64,000 bases of DNA from Trichoplax sp. H2 (lineage: Eukaryota; Placozoa; Uniplacotomia; Trichoplacea), in assembly GCA_003344405.1 (NCBI GenBank), contig NOWV01000079.1, forward strand, positions 1 through 64,000. Reading direction: 5' to 3'. The notes under the pieces were generated by a model. It saw only the letters and a program-made list of their open reading frames with translations. It was not told the origin of the DNA and ran no database searches. The translations under genes were made by a program, and so were the position numbers. Below are positions 1 through 13,107 of the stretch, one piece after another. The first letter of the stretch is position 1. Each line of letters opens with the position of its first letter.

Positions 1-106
1 TTCCATGATAATTTACAATCTACCATAAGTAAATTATAATCACAATGATTCGAACTGTAAGCAGATGATTTGCATTCCCTATTATAACTATTAATTTCAG
101 TATGTG

Positions 107-396
107 TATAAGTGTCACTGTCATAAAAAGTCAGTGCTATATTAAAACACAGTATATCCAAATTAGAAGTTAACTAAATAAGGATAGTCTAGAAGAATTA
201 TCCTAACATAGATATTTCTACTGTAATATAGTATATAACACTGTAACAAAGTATAAGTGTCACTGTCATAAATAGCCAGTGCTATATTAAAACACAGTAT
301 ATCCAGATTAGAAGTTAACTAAATAAGGATAGTCTAACAGAATTATCCTAACATAGATATTTCTGCTCTAATACAGTATTTAACACCGTCACAAGG
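107..396. repeat. 145-bp tandem duplication, two copies
   Basis: Copy 1 spans about 107-251 and copy 2 about 252-396. Both begin TATAAGTGTCACTGTCATAA and run through the same order of words (CAGTGCTATATTAAAACACAG, then AAGTTAACTAAATAAGGATAG) with roughly one mismatch per 12-15 bases. No open frame crosses it, so it is a plain non-coding direct duplication. Confidence 0.9.
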
Positions 397-3300
397 CCCT
401 ATTAATTTCGTTATTGATTAAAGCACCCATAATTACAAATAGTTGAGTAAGACGATCCATTTCATTATCCGCGACTACGCACTGGAATTTAGCATAAGTT
501 ACTATAGGATTTCATTGAAATAAATGCTAACATCCAATTTTTCCAGCATTTAAAATAAACGGCATTTGATTTACTTTTAACTCAAAATTGCTAATTTCAT
601 AGCTTAAGAAATAAACGACATAATTCACTAACGGAAGAATTATTGGTTTTCTTAAAAGTTTAGAATAGTTTTGGTTGCAGCGTCTTGGCTATATATCATT
701 ATAATAGTTATAGCTACTATACCGTAAAGGAATAAACAATGGAAAAGCAACCAATTATAACGGACAAAATAATTGATTGGAAACGAATAGCTTATAATGT
801 CCAATACAAAATAAATTTAGGGCAACACCAGTTTACCATCATTTCTAACAAAGAATTATATTCTCAGTTACCATGCAAAATTTCAAATTAAGAGAAGCTC
901 AGAAATTATTGCCTTGACCGACCAAACTATTAGACTCAACGAGATTTACTTACAATTAGACAAAAATTCTCGTCTATATCTGCCAAAGCACAATCTTGAT
1001 GTCGCTGAACTATTTAACTGCAACTTCTTTATAAACAATACTAGGTAGAGTAATTGGTTTCACCAAACAATCAAATTATCTTTCTAAGCGATCTTAAACA
1101 AAACCAGCAATTAAAAACAATGATAAGATAAATTATACCCTAGATTCCTGAATGTAACCGAACCAATATCTTAATTTAACTATAAAATGTACCATTAAGT
1201 GATATAGAGAATATTGCTATAAAAATTTACCAAGACAAACCAATAATCTTAAATTAGAATCTAGATCAAACTATTTCGACTCGCGCTGCATTCTATCGTA
1301 ATTTAACATAGTTTCTTACTGTATTTATAACTGGAATTAGCTGCTAGATTTTAAGAATTACAGTATGAATAGAATACTAAGTATATAGCTTTACAATTTC
1401 ACATCGTACTATTTTTAACAACTTTTACATAATTTTGTTAAAATAAAACAGGTAAGATTATACATTACGTTGTGGCAATTGATACTTATATTGCTGCAAC
1501 GAAAATTCTTTGGAATTTTTTTAAATTCGCGTTCATAGTTTAGCCGAAGAAGCACTTAATGCAAACTAATTTTTTTATGCCTGAAGTCACGAATTCCTAA
1601 AATGCCTGTTGCAAAAATTGAACTTGTTTTTTACCTATGCTAGCTTATATCTATTTTTAGCCATACCATGATAGAAATTATTGAAGAAAACGAGAATATT
1701 TTTACGATATTACGATTAAAAAGCGAATTCTGGTTAAATGTATAAACATCTGTACTAAATTACTCCATTATTGCAATATTTAATGTAATTTTACGTACTG
1801 TATTTAGAAGAGAACAGACTTAACTTATTGCTGTAATTTAATATTATTCAGTCATTTCTTACTATTTATATATTTTTCCTACAAGTTAATAATGTTGAAT
1901 AATTAATTACATCGCATACACTATTCGTTTTATTTAGCATAATGGTAAGGATGCAGCAAAAACTGTATATGAAAGATTGCTCCGATAGAACAGCTCTATA
2001 ATTTTGGTAAGTGCTGTAAGATAAAAAGTCAGATAGATAATGGAGTTTTAACTTTTTATTGTCATAGTTCGAAATTTAAGCCAATAAAATTTTTTAAAAT
2101 AATTTAAAAGCTTAAATGTCTTATCCTTTCTAAATTAAAGTTTCCGGAGAAAATATTGTAAGCTTCCGATCAGTGATTACCGTACGTCTCAAATTCTAGG
2201 AATTTGAAAAAATAATGGCATTCTACATCACGATTTGTAATAATAGTCTCATTGCTATTATTCCTAAAGTTCAAGTTCCATTCACCTATCGTTTATGTAA
2301 CTGTATATAAAAAGACTAAATTTGGAGAATATTACAAAATGTAGTTTAGAAAATACCGAAAAAGTTGAGGAAGGATGTAGCAGCCAGCCCCACCATAAAG
2401 CATCATTAAGTTACAGTGAGATAAGTAACTGCTTTTCAGCCACTACCAATAAACATTAAGTATAATCTTTTTACATAATTTCATTACATCGAATAATAAA
2501 ATCAAATTTCGCGTGCTTTTAATACATTGATATTAATAGTACTGTTTAATTTTAATCTATTTTATTATTTAAATATCGCCATTAAAATTGAGGTTAATTT
2601 GTTTAGCAAGGATAAGAATCTTTAAGCACAGATACTATTTACTTTTGATGTAATTGAAATCAAAATTTCAAATTCTTATTCTTAAACTTCACTATTGATA
2701 GTCTATTCTCAATTCGAAAGTATCTGATAAGTTAATAAAGTCAAATCAAGCAATTCTTTTGTAAAATTTCTGAGCAACAAGAAATTAAAGTCAGTTTAAG
2801 AGTAGTTGGAAAATAAAGATTAATGTATGGTAAGAATCTAAATTATCCTGAACTCAAAAAAGTGAACTGGGGTCTATTCTAAGCTCTACAATCCTTAAAT
2901 AAATTTTGTTATTGCATTTGCGGAATCAATGTTGCCTACAGCCAGACTTGAGACATTAATTACGCAGAAGAAGTTTCATCAAATAAATCATCAGTATGTT
3001 TTATAATATAAATCAGTATGCTTAAAATAGCATTATTTTAATTAATATCCAACAACGTAAATCGCTGGGTATCTTCACCATTACAGCATAGCAAACTATG
3101 TAAATCTTGCACCGTAATTAGCTTACCAACTAATATTAGCAATCAATAAATTTTAATAAAGTAATTAGTAATCTTCCAATACTAACAGCACCATTACATC
3201 AATTATTAAAAATTTAGATACTAGGGTTAGTATATCTAACAAAATATAGTCGCAGCTTATAAGTATTGTGATCTAGATCGTACACTGTAGTATAACTAGT

Positions 3301-4440
3301 ATAATTACCAACTAATGGGCTTCTATTTATTAATATCATTACTTGTTATTCGGAAGCCAAATTGCCTTCTTTCTTTTTTTAATTAATTTGAAACATGTAT
3401 TGTATTTACTGAGCTAGGTCAAATAATCTAAATTTTCTTGCTACAGCTTGTAAGTGGACTATAAGAGTGAAATTTCAAACCTTCTCAAAACATGATTAAT
3501 GGTAATATACTACTTAATAGTGATGAATCCAGTACTCCATAATATATAAGGCATCATACTTCTTGGTATGTAAATTAATACGCTAAGGTAACTTGAATGA
3601 ATTCACGTTCTATGTGCAAAACAAAACTTAAGAAGTTTATTTATTGTATGAATTACTACTAGCCATTAATTTATGATAAAATTTTTGAAATTGAAATCTT
3701 TTCAATTTAAGTTTACTTCTATTATTTATCAGGTTATGAATGATTTATAGTGTTGATAAAATTTTTTAAAAGAACTGGTTAATCCGATGTTTAGACCAAA
3801 AAAACTATTTGTTTACAATTATATCGATTAATTTAATAAAATTTTCTGTAGAATAGTAAGTAATGAGTTTAATGATCAAATTTTGAGCTTTCCAGTAGGG
3901 TAGTTTATCAATGTTGTGGCAGAAATACTAATTTCTAACTCAGTCTTACAATAAATAGCAACTTCTATTAAAGCAAGAATGAACATTCTATATCAGTTTG
4001 TGACACTTAAAAAAGGCATTTACTATAGCTTCCAGCAAAGCACGATTTATAATTATTGAGATAAAAGACTAAAAACCAATTCTGTTTCAGTTCTGTCAAA
4101 TTTTTCTTTATATCAACATAATTTGTTTACCTTAATATATCAATTTCTTTAGCACACTTCTAAATGCAGTATATTCTATTGATAATACTATTACGTACAC
4201 ATGTTAGAACTAAAGAATTTCAATTTCTCTAGATATCTTGTGCTATAATTCTCATACGTCATAAAATATATTGGTCAGGAAAAGAAAACAGGATTATTAA
4301 TAGCGTCTTTTAATTAATATAGAAAGAAGAATTAAAATTTTTGTATCATATAGCTTTTAAGAACAGGTAGAATCAATCTAACACAGCATCTAGAATACAT
4401 TAGAAGCAAGTTGACTATTATTAGTAATTTTCCTTACTTC
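397..4440. other. Gene-poor AT-rich stretch
   Basis: No multi-exon model could be assembled on either strand. The only coding-like patch is at about 739-1045 on plus, where an ATG-started 50-codon frame is followed in another frame by a further open stretch; it reads like a broken gene relic and is listed as a finding. The rest has frequent stops in all frames and no recognisable repeat or RNA gene. Confidence 0.5.
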
Positions 4441-4925
4441 AACGATAAACTACGATACTCAAGTTCTATGTTGCGTTGCTATTGACGTATAAAACGCTAA
4501 TCCAAACTTAATTTGTTTTTGTCACAGAATTTTTCTTAATACTAATTATTAATGATTAATTACCGAAATGCATATTACATTAATACCGTAATTGAGCAGA
4601 AAATGGAAATACTCATAGAATGTCTTATAAATTAGTTCGAATATTAATGGGCCAGAAAATTATTGTAATTTAATTTCAGCGTAAACAGGAACAGCTTCTA
4701 GTCTTGTTATAAGAAAAAATAGATTTATAGTTGATTGTGTTAACAAATTGTGAACATCTTTATTCTTCTATGTATATCAAGTTGATTTTTAATATTAAAA
4801 ATGACATTTTTATTCTCTATTTTACTTTGTTATAGCTTACCCAATGCGGTGTTAGAAAGATTCTGAATCAAATTGCAATCACTTAGGTGAAGATGATAAT
4901 CTTCTAGTAATAACTAGAAATTCGA
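4440..4925 (+). pseudogene. Relic first exon of an FN3 receptor-like gene
   Basis: At 4801 an ATG opens a hydrophobic, signal-peptide-like frame (MTFLFSILLCYS...) that stops at TGA 4864-4866 after 21 codons. The bases around it align with the first recognisable exon of the receptor-like gene at 6563-6650. Both run TTCTCTATTT...ATAG...GAAAGATTCTG (or GGAAGATTCTG) and end AATCACTTAG or CAATCACTTAG just before a GT donor. The similarity extends several hundred bases upstream (about 4480-4690 against 6290-6420, sharing for example CTAATCCAAA and ACCGTAATTGAGCAG/ACTGTAATTAAGCAG). The simplest reading is an old duplication of promoter plus signal exon whose copy has decayed. An alternative is a diverged upstream first exon spliced differently. 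Confidence 0.55.
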
Positions 4926-6562
4926 AAATAATTTTCTATTGTGCGAAATAGTCTACTAAAGTTATAAAATTTATTCTTGCACAAAAATAAGTAGAGATAG
5001 TAGCGTGATGTTTGATTGCAAATCATACAAGTTTTTTATTAGTATTTACAGATTTATTGTCAAATCATTGAATCTGAATAAATTAGTACATTTTTAAATT
5101 CTGTTCAAGAACAGTTATTGACTTAAGATACATAGCTACGGCATGGTGTCCATCAATCTTGTCTTATTAAATAATTATAATTATTGTTTCTTAAATTATT
5201 AGTAGTTATAGACTTACTTGCAAATTTTATTCAGCATATTTTTCATGCTGTATTCAGTTGTGATAGCTCTTGTCAAACATCAACATTACCAGCCCTCTAA
5301 AAATATTAATCTTGTTCTGAGATGTTATAGCTAAAACAGCATAATATTCTTCCTACTAAATCTTACTTCAGACTAGCTTTGCAATCTCGACCGGCCACTA
5401 GCAGCTTTGGTTGAACTAATAAGATCTTTACGAAATAGCCTCCAACTGCATAAAATCAATTCATCTTGGCTGTACTGACATTATGCTGATGTGAAGTAAC
5501 TTAGTATCGTAATTATAGACTGTAACGGTGATTATTTGCTAGTATACAGATGATTACATACAAAAAAATGTTGAGCTACTAATAAGGTTAAAGGTGAAAA
5601 ATATACCGATGAATAATATGTTAGGATACGTTTAATTCATCGTACTTCGAGTAGTAGGAATACTTTCTCGCAAATACTTTAATCGCTTCCATATTGGATT
5701 AATGATTTCCAGCTATAAATGGTGTTACTAGTAACAACTTAATTATGTGTAAATGAGGTAAATGTTGCTGTGCTAATTGTAGCTACGAAGGCTAAGGGAA
5801 AGTATATAAACAAAAGACACTTTAGATTATATGATTGTTCTTTTTAGAAGTCTTTCAGTGGTTCTACTAAGCAAGAGTAGTGTTGTGTGTAGCTAATCTT
5901 TCCATTAGATCTATTAAATTTCTAATTTTCTAAAAATTTTAAATTTTTGTGTTCGGATCTTATCGCAGCAAATGATAAAATTACTGCTATAGGTATACTT
6001 TCACTTCCTTATTGATATTTTTTAATAGAAAATACCCGCTTAGCGGATATGCAATTATTGCAAATATGTGATTTATAGAATTCTATTCTTGGCATTCTAA
6101 TAGTAAATAACTGTCAAATATTGTAATAGCATATAAATAGAATATGAATAGAATTCATCGCATTTTCTGAAATTTACCACAAGGTAGATAACATCTATTG
6201 CAGGTGCTTCTTCTTTTCACTATACGGATAAATCAGGATGGCTATCTTCAATGTTACATGGATATTACTCAGTTTTACATGTGGAATACTAATCCAAAGT
6301 TAGTTTTATAGTGTGGTATTAACACTAACAATATTACTTAGTCAATACTGTAATTAAGCAGGCTGTAGCGATACAATACATTATGTATTAGTTCATATAA
6401 ATCGTTAGGAAGAAGTAATAATAACTTGAGTTAAACGTTGATGAGAGCAATTTCTGAACTTATTTCTTTGTATGAGTAAATGTAGAATTATACTTAACTC
6501 CATATGAAAATTATAATTACTAGCATTCTTTATATTTAACAAATTTATTTAAAACATTATAG
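4926..6562. other. Non-coding stretch upstream of the receptor-like gene
   Basis: No convincing coding exon was found on either strand. The right part (from about 6260) is the counterpart of the duplicated block at 4440-4800 and probably holds the promoter or 5' region of the gene that follows. No RNA gene was recognised. Confidence 0.5.
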
Positions 6563-9500
6563 AAAGAAGTTTTGTTCTCTATTTCTACCTTAATTATAGT
6601 ATGCTTTGGTCGCAGCCAGGAAGATTCTGGGATGGTTTGTAATCACTTAGGTAAGTGGATACTATATTCTTCCCTTAATAATAGAATAGAATCAGTAGCA
6701 ATTTTCTTTTTTCTTAATCAAAGTAGCGTCGGCTATTTTCTTAATTTTTTGCACAAACATACTGTACAATACGTTGAACTAGCTGTAATTAATTCTAATC
6801 GCAATTTTACAATTATATAAACGATTATTATAAGCTTGTTATTAAATGCAACTTTTATTCCTGGTGTTTATTGATACTGTACGTAGCGGATTTACCTCCC
6901 ATCAGAAAAGTGTTTTCCGTTACCGAATGTACACAATTTAAATTAACATGGAGTCCACCTGCAGTTCAATCCCACTGTATTCCCGAACTTCGCTATCGGA
7001 TTCACTATAAAATTTATTCTAGTAATAGAATTTTGGATTGGAAAATTGCATGCAATAATACTTCAATAGCTAACTGTGACATTTTAATCAGCGGCCGCTT
7101 GATAGGCACAACAATAGTTTATAAAGTTGAAGCCTTTTTGATTCAAAATATTGCCATCACTTCATCCACTTACTATTACAGGAATTGGCCAAACTTAAAC
7201 TGTAAGTTGCTACTTTTAGATATTGATAAGGCTATCCTCTGTTAACATGAACTTGCGAATGTATTTTAAAACTTATTTAAATTGGAATCAGCAAGCAAGA
7301 CTTCTTTCATAAAATTTAGCCTTGGTTCGGAGAAGAGAAATAATATTTTACAACGATTAAGGACTGCCTTTGCCTTAAGGAAATATCTATAGTAAATCTA
7401 CTTCACTTTGCTAGTTATCATTTGAGTAAATTGGTTGCTTTTCTGTACAGTTAACACAGGCAATGATAAAAATTTTGATTGGCTCAAATTTTGAAAGACA
7501 TAGACCATGTTATTGCACCTTTATTAGAGAGTTTTTTATTCCATGCATGAAAAAGTAAATTTCTACTTGTAGTTATTTAGTTACGTTCTTTTTATTGACT
7601 TGAGATACACCAATTTAGATCTATCTACCTAGCTTGCGTTCAAGTTTCTCGATTAGTTGCCATCCATAAGTTACATTTAAATACTAGCTCTTACATACAA
7701 GTACACAGCCACAGAAATGATTTTCAAGAACTGCAGTAGAACATTAAATATATACAAATAGAACTTATAGTATTAATCTTTGATATCAATATCTATCCAT
7801 ACCGATGGCAACAACAATTGTGTCAGTTTTCTACGATATGCAAGTACAGCGATTCATGCTAACTTATTAAACGGTACAACTAAGTTATTCTAAAATGGCA
7901 TTTGCATTGCAATGTACGTGTTCCTGATTTTAAATTGTTATCATGTCGCATTATAGTTAAACCGGTACCCCCGGAAGATTGCAAAACTGTAATCAATTAT
8001 GAAAAAGAGACTGTTCGTTTAACGTGCAATCGCCATAACCGATGTTTCTATGGGTCAGCATATGCATATAATTTCTACTTGGCAATTCAAAATCAAACTG
8101 GAGTTGTGCAGAAAGTAAGGAATGTTGATAGTACTTCATTACATTTCGAGTCATATTTTATTTTTGTTAAGTCTATATATACTAAATATACCCTATAATT
8201 CAAATTAAAACCAATTTTACTAGCCATGGTTTTGTTGATTAATTTAATGATTTTATATTTATAATTAGTTATTAAAAAGTTGATTGCCGATATTTGAATA
8301 TGATTTTTAGTATACACAGGATGGCTCAAGAATTAAAATCCTGCCTTTCTCGCAACTAAATAAAACAATTTCTTATTACTGGTACGCCAGCTCTACAACT
8401 TACAGTAATAAAGAAAGCAAATTTACGGCACATTATCCTTTTCAAATAAAGATTACCGATGCTGAACCAAAATTGAATGTTAGTCAAAGCACTGTTCAAG
8501 CTGACATTCTAACGCATTTTACTTCGAAGCCAACTACGACCGAGCCAATCAACTATTGCAATATAAACCGTAAGTAAAATTTTCTACATTCTTTAATCAT
8601 GCATTTAAACAGAAAATTAATAGAATTTCGCGTCTTTAATCTTCTTAATTGCCGCTACTATTACGTAATTGGCACTTAAATAGCAACATCCTTTAATCTT
8701 ACCGATTTGACTGACTCCGCATGCAAAATCTACTCTTAAACTCGCTTTCATAATAATTTAGTTGTAATTAATCTAAGATTGCTTGTTGCACTTTTATAAA
8801 TATTACACTAATACAAAGTCTTGGCTTCTGTCGATAAGTTTACTTTCGATTCTTTGTAAATCATAAAAATACGTAAAAATTAAGGGATAGTCGTCATACT
8901 TAACTTAAATATTTGGTTTGATGGAAATTAAATTATCATTACTACGTATAATTGGCAATTGGAGCCACTGATACTGTAGACTGATTGATGGCGGGTGATT
9001 ATTAAATAATATCAATTACAGTATTAAGGATGAAAGAAGCTACTAAAAATCATTATTCGATAGTAAACAAAGAGGAAGCAATTCTTATTAAGATATTTAA
9101 TTAGTCTTAGCTTAAGATTTTAAGAATAGCAATGTGCTTATAAATTTCGAACTGAGCTATTAAGACTGTAGTTATAGTAAATCCTCATTTTTTTACTTGA
9201 AACTTCATGCTATCAAGTTACTAAAACTGTAAATAATTCTTTTTTGTATAAATCAGATGGAGGATGTAAAAAAAATGTCCATTTTTTTCAGACAAATTGC
9301 CCTCTATCCAGAACATCAAAGTAGACACAATATGTACTCATTTCATTGTTAATTGGTCTCCTATAGATGTTAATGCTAAATGCTTACCATTAATTCGATA
9401 TGGCGTTCGTTATAAAATTTATTCGCCTAGCAATAATGTTGATTGGCAATATTCTTGTAACCAAACGAGGGGGACAAGTTGTCAAATTGAAATTAATGGG

Positions 9501-12500
9501 AGACTGATAGGTGCTACCGTCGTCTTTAAAATTTTAGCCGCTACCAGTGACAACAAATTAACAACATCCAGTGACTATTACCGTAGTTGGCCAGCTTTAA
9601 CATGTAAGCTAATACTAGGGTTTTGGTATTTCGCAATAAATAGATCTAATGATGGTGGATAATAAAATAAAAATATCAAATTTTGTTTCAGTCAAACCTG
9701 TGCCTCCGAAAGAATGTTTAGCTTCGGTTGATTACAAAAAGCGAGCTATTATACTAACTTGTAAACAGCATGATCGTTGTTTCTATGGTTCAATGTACTC
9801 TTATAATTTTTATATCTATATGAAAAACTCATCGAAATTGGTTCACCAGGTAGGTAATTAATAAAGCCAGAAGTAAAATAATTTTCGGCTTTAATTTATA
9901 ATTTTCCATATTAACCAATTGACTAGCCTACTTTTTGTTAAGCTTAAGTTGCGCAATTTAGTAGAGATTCATGAAAATTTTATCTATTCCAACTCTTTCT
10001 TAATAGTTTCAGGTAGGCTATACAAGAAGCAGAGTTGTCAGCTTTGACCTGTTGGATCTAGATACTGCCTATTATTGGTTTGCCAACGCAGAAAGATTTA
10101 ATGGGAAAACTAGTCCGAACAGTACTCCATCAAATTTTGAAATATTATCACAACATGTGCCTCAATCGTTCAAAAAATCACTGAAAGTATCTCAGCTCAT
10201 GAAACACTCCGGAAAGACAAATTCTTCTAAGCCAACATCCTTAATTATTAATTATAGCAACACTAGTGAAATCAACAATCTAGGTTGGTATTTTATAGAA
10301 TGTAAACTAATGTCTATGTAAATAGTTACAACATAAAATATATCCAAATAATATGCTAATATAATAATAGTAATACGTTAAATGTGCGTAGTTGCATAGT
10401 CTTAATTATCAATAGTAGCAGCATCAATATGCACTGCTAGTATGGAATATTTCACGATTGCATGAATAATTAGACGCAAAAAATTATTGCCATAGGAAAA
10501 ATTGGGATAAGCATTAAATAGAAAAGGCAATACGTGAAATGTTTTTAATAATCGGCATTTAATGCAATAATATATGATAATGTAAGTTTAGTTTGGCTAT
10601 TAGGCTAACTAGTTTTATTTCGTTTTCATCCTCAAATTAACAGAAATTAGAAAAGAGTATGCTTTATGAACTATTTGTATATTAATTAAAGAATATATTG
10701 TAGTAGCTACGTAAAAATTTGACTTGTTCAGCTAAAAATTAAATTAAAAAAATGCTGATCTATTGATTTCTTTCAGAACGCCGCCCCAACCCACCCACTA
10801 TATGTTTAATTTATCCGAATTACTCAAGCAGAAAAATTAAATTATTCTGTGATCCATTAATTGATCAAGAAGATCACTGGAAAGAAATAATTCTAATAAT
10901 CTGTCTTGCAGAACGGTTGGAAACACAAGTAATTAGCTAATCTATTATCGATAATAAAAGGCAGTTGTAAAGTAACAACATTCTGATTTTTATCTGTTTT
11001 TTCGCTTTTCGATATTATTCTCTTAATAGTCTTATTATCCTGTTTAAATGCTAATTTTTATATCTATAGGTGCCAGAAAGCTAATGCTAGTTTAATTTGG
11101 CATTTTGTTCGACATGATTGATTTTTTGCATCCTGTTTTTTCTTCTATGTAGATTAGTAAGGATTATGAACGCAAACAATTCGATCTTGCAGGATTTAAT
11201 TTGTTCAAATTTGATTCGGATCATCTCTGGAAGGCTAAAATTAAAAACTATCAAGATAGATTTAGCGATTATTGTCCCACTAAGCAATTTCAAATATTCT
11301 CCAGAATAGCTAAACAATTTACGAATCTTGACAAGTTAACGCTTGTGAATGATATATGGCTCCAATTGAATACTACTGCTTCAGCTACAGCGAATCCTGG
11401 TATGAAAACTAAACTTATTTTATTATTTTCTCTACTATTTGATAATTGAAATAGCGAACAATCTATCAAAATGTAATAGACTTAAATAATAATGAAGCCA
11501 TCGTCACATTCATGAAAATAATAATTTCCGTAATAATTTTATTTTGTCCATTTTTAATAATAAATTGCTACGTACAAAAAAAATTTCAATATCTCCGTAA
11601 TAATAAATTTATTCTAGAAAATCAGTTGCTAGTATTTCAAGTATTTCCTTCATCAGCAGCCTTAATTAGTATGAAAAAAATCTATCAACGCTTTTAACTA
11701 TACAGTAGTCTACTAATTCAAGTTAATTTCAGCTATTACTGGGATCCCTCTGGACAAAACTGCTTCTATCTAATTTTATCATTATCATTATTTATATTCT
11801 TTCAAGGCTATTTGACATAACTAACCAACTTTTTAATGTCAGCTCTTTTTGATCATTTCTCCACATTTGACAGAAATTTTAATCATGCTACGTTCTATTT
11901 TGCTTCCGCTATTAAATGGTTTCTAAGTAGAAATTAATATTTAGTCTATCATTTCCTCCCTATTTCATGACATTAATTAAAATGACGAAGTCATATTTAA
12001 ATTTGATTTATATAGCTGCCATCATTTTAATCTTAAATTACTATCGCCAATTCTGTAATATCGCCCTTATCTAAATTTGTAAAAATGGATTTGCAAGTCA
12101 TAAATTTGGGCTCTTTTTCAATATCCCTTTCATGATATACTTCATTAATTAGATTTCAATGACTTTTAATGCTTAAAATTAATTAGGTTTTTAAAGATTT
12201 GCCTAAAAATTCTTGCATTAGAGCGACCATAAATTATTTACTATTAATTATCAGCTTTGTTATTTAACTTCTGTAAAGTTCGGTAGGAAGAATTACATTG
12301 ATAAGTATATTATAAAAGTCGACTTTTGATCTCAATTAAATTGATTTAAACAAAAATTAGAACTTCTTACTTAGTAACTTTTTCGTAAGAAGCACCGATA
12401 TTTAAAACTGTCCTCGATGAACTACATCGACCAAATATGATTTATTATTTATTACCAGATTTTAAGGCTTCATAATCTGTAAATTGCTTTAACCCATTAG

Positions 12501-13107
12501 TACTAATTATTCCCCTTTCAATAATCAGTAACTGTTATAAAATTATTTACTATGGCCTAATATTATTTAAATTAAAGAGTTATCAGCTATTGTAATTCAT
12601 AAATTGTAAGCGGGTAAGTCCATAAATCCTGTCTTATTAATTTTTCGGTCGCAATCTTTATCACTATATGAAATCGTTAAATGATCAGAAAATTGAAATA
12701 ATGCTTCGTTCTTGATTCCGTATTATTTGATTCTTTTTTGTCATCTAGAAAGTAAATATTATATTTATCAAGATAAATCCAGAACTATGCTGGATCTAAA
12801 CGTATTGTTGCTATAATTTTTCTTCTCTGTTAGACTAAAAAAATTATCAGCAAAATATAATCATTCAATTTGAACTTAAAATTAAATTCTTTAAATGTAT
12901 AGTCAGTCTCATTTTATTTCTATTATCAATAACTAAATATTCTGAATTAATATTAAAGGTGGACATCAATCAGCAATTTCAAAGTTTTCCTTGACTGCTG
13001 TCATAGCCGTAACCATTCCAATCGCCATTTTAATAATTGCAATTGGTGCCTTAGGGTATTTTATCCGGATTGGTCAAAACAAAAAAGTGGCAAGCACCTT
13101 CCTTTAA
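6563..13107 (+). CDS. FN3-repeat type I membrane receptor-like protein
   Basis: Ten exons, phases all consistent: 6563-6650 (start unresolved), 6887-7201, 7957-8114, 8311-8569, 9292-9603, 9692-9849, 10013-~10265, 10777-10928, 11153-11399, 12959-13107 (TAA). About 690 residues. Exon 1 is hydrophobic and signal-like but has no ATG in frame, so the true start may lie on an upstream exon. Exons 2-4 and 5-7 are a tandem duplication. Each set starts with a full FN3-like module (Cys-x6-Trp-Ser-Pro, then a YKIYS strand), followed by a second FN3-like module opening with KPVPP and carrying a TC...RCFYGS...YNFY core. A diverged third unit (exons 8-9) follows. Many N-x-S/T sites support an extracellular location. 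The last exon encodes a roughly 23-residue membrane segment (LTAVIAVTIPIAILIIAIGA core) and a tail of about 15 residues with no signalling motif. It resembles cytokine-receptor or adhesion ectodomains but lacks a WSxWS box. The exon 7 donor is uncertain (10265 or about 10280). Confidence 0.75.

Noticed and set aside
11512-11697. ATG-started frame with a hydrophobic start (MKIIISVIILFCPFLIINC)
   Set aside because: It lies inside the last intron of the FN3 receptor-like gene between two phase-matched exons, ends in a stop and has no donor; hydrophobic runs are common in AT-rich DNA.
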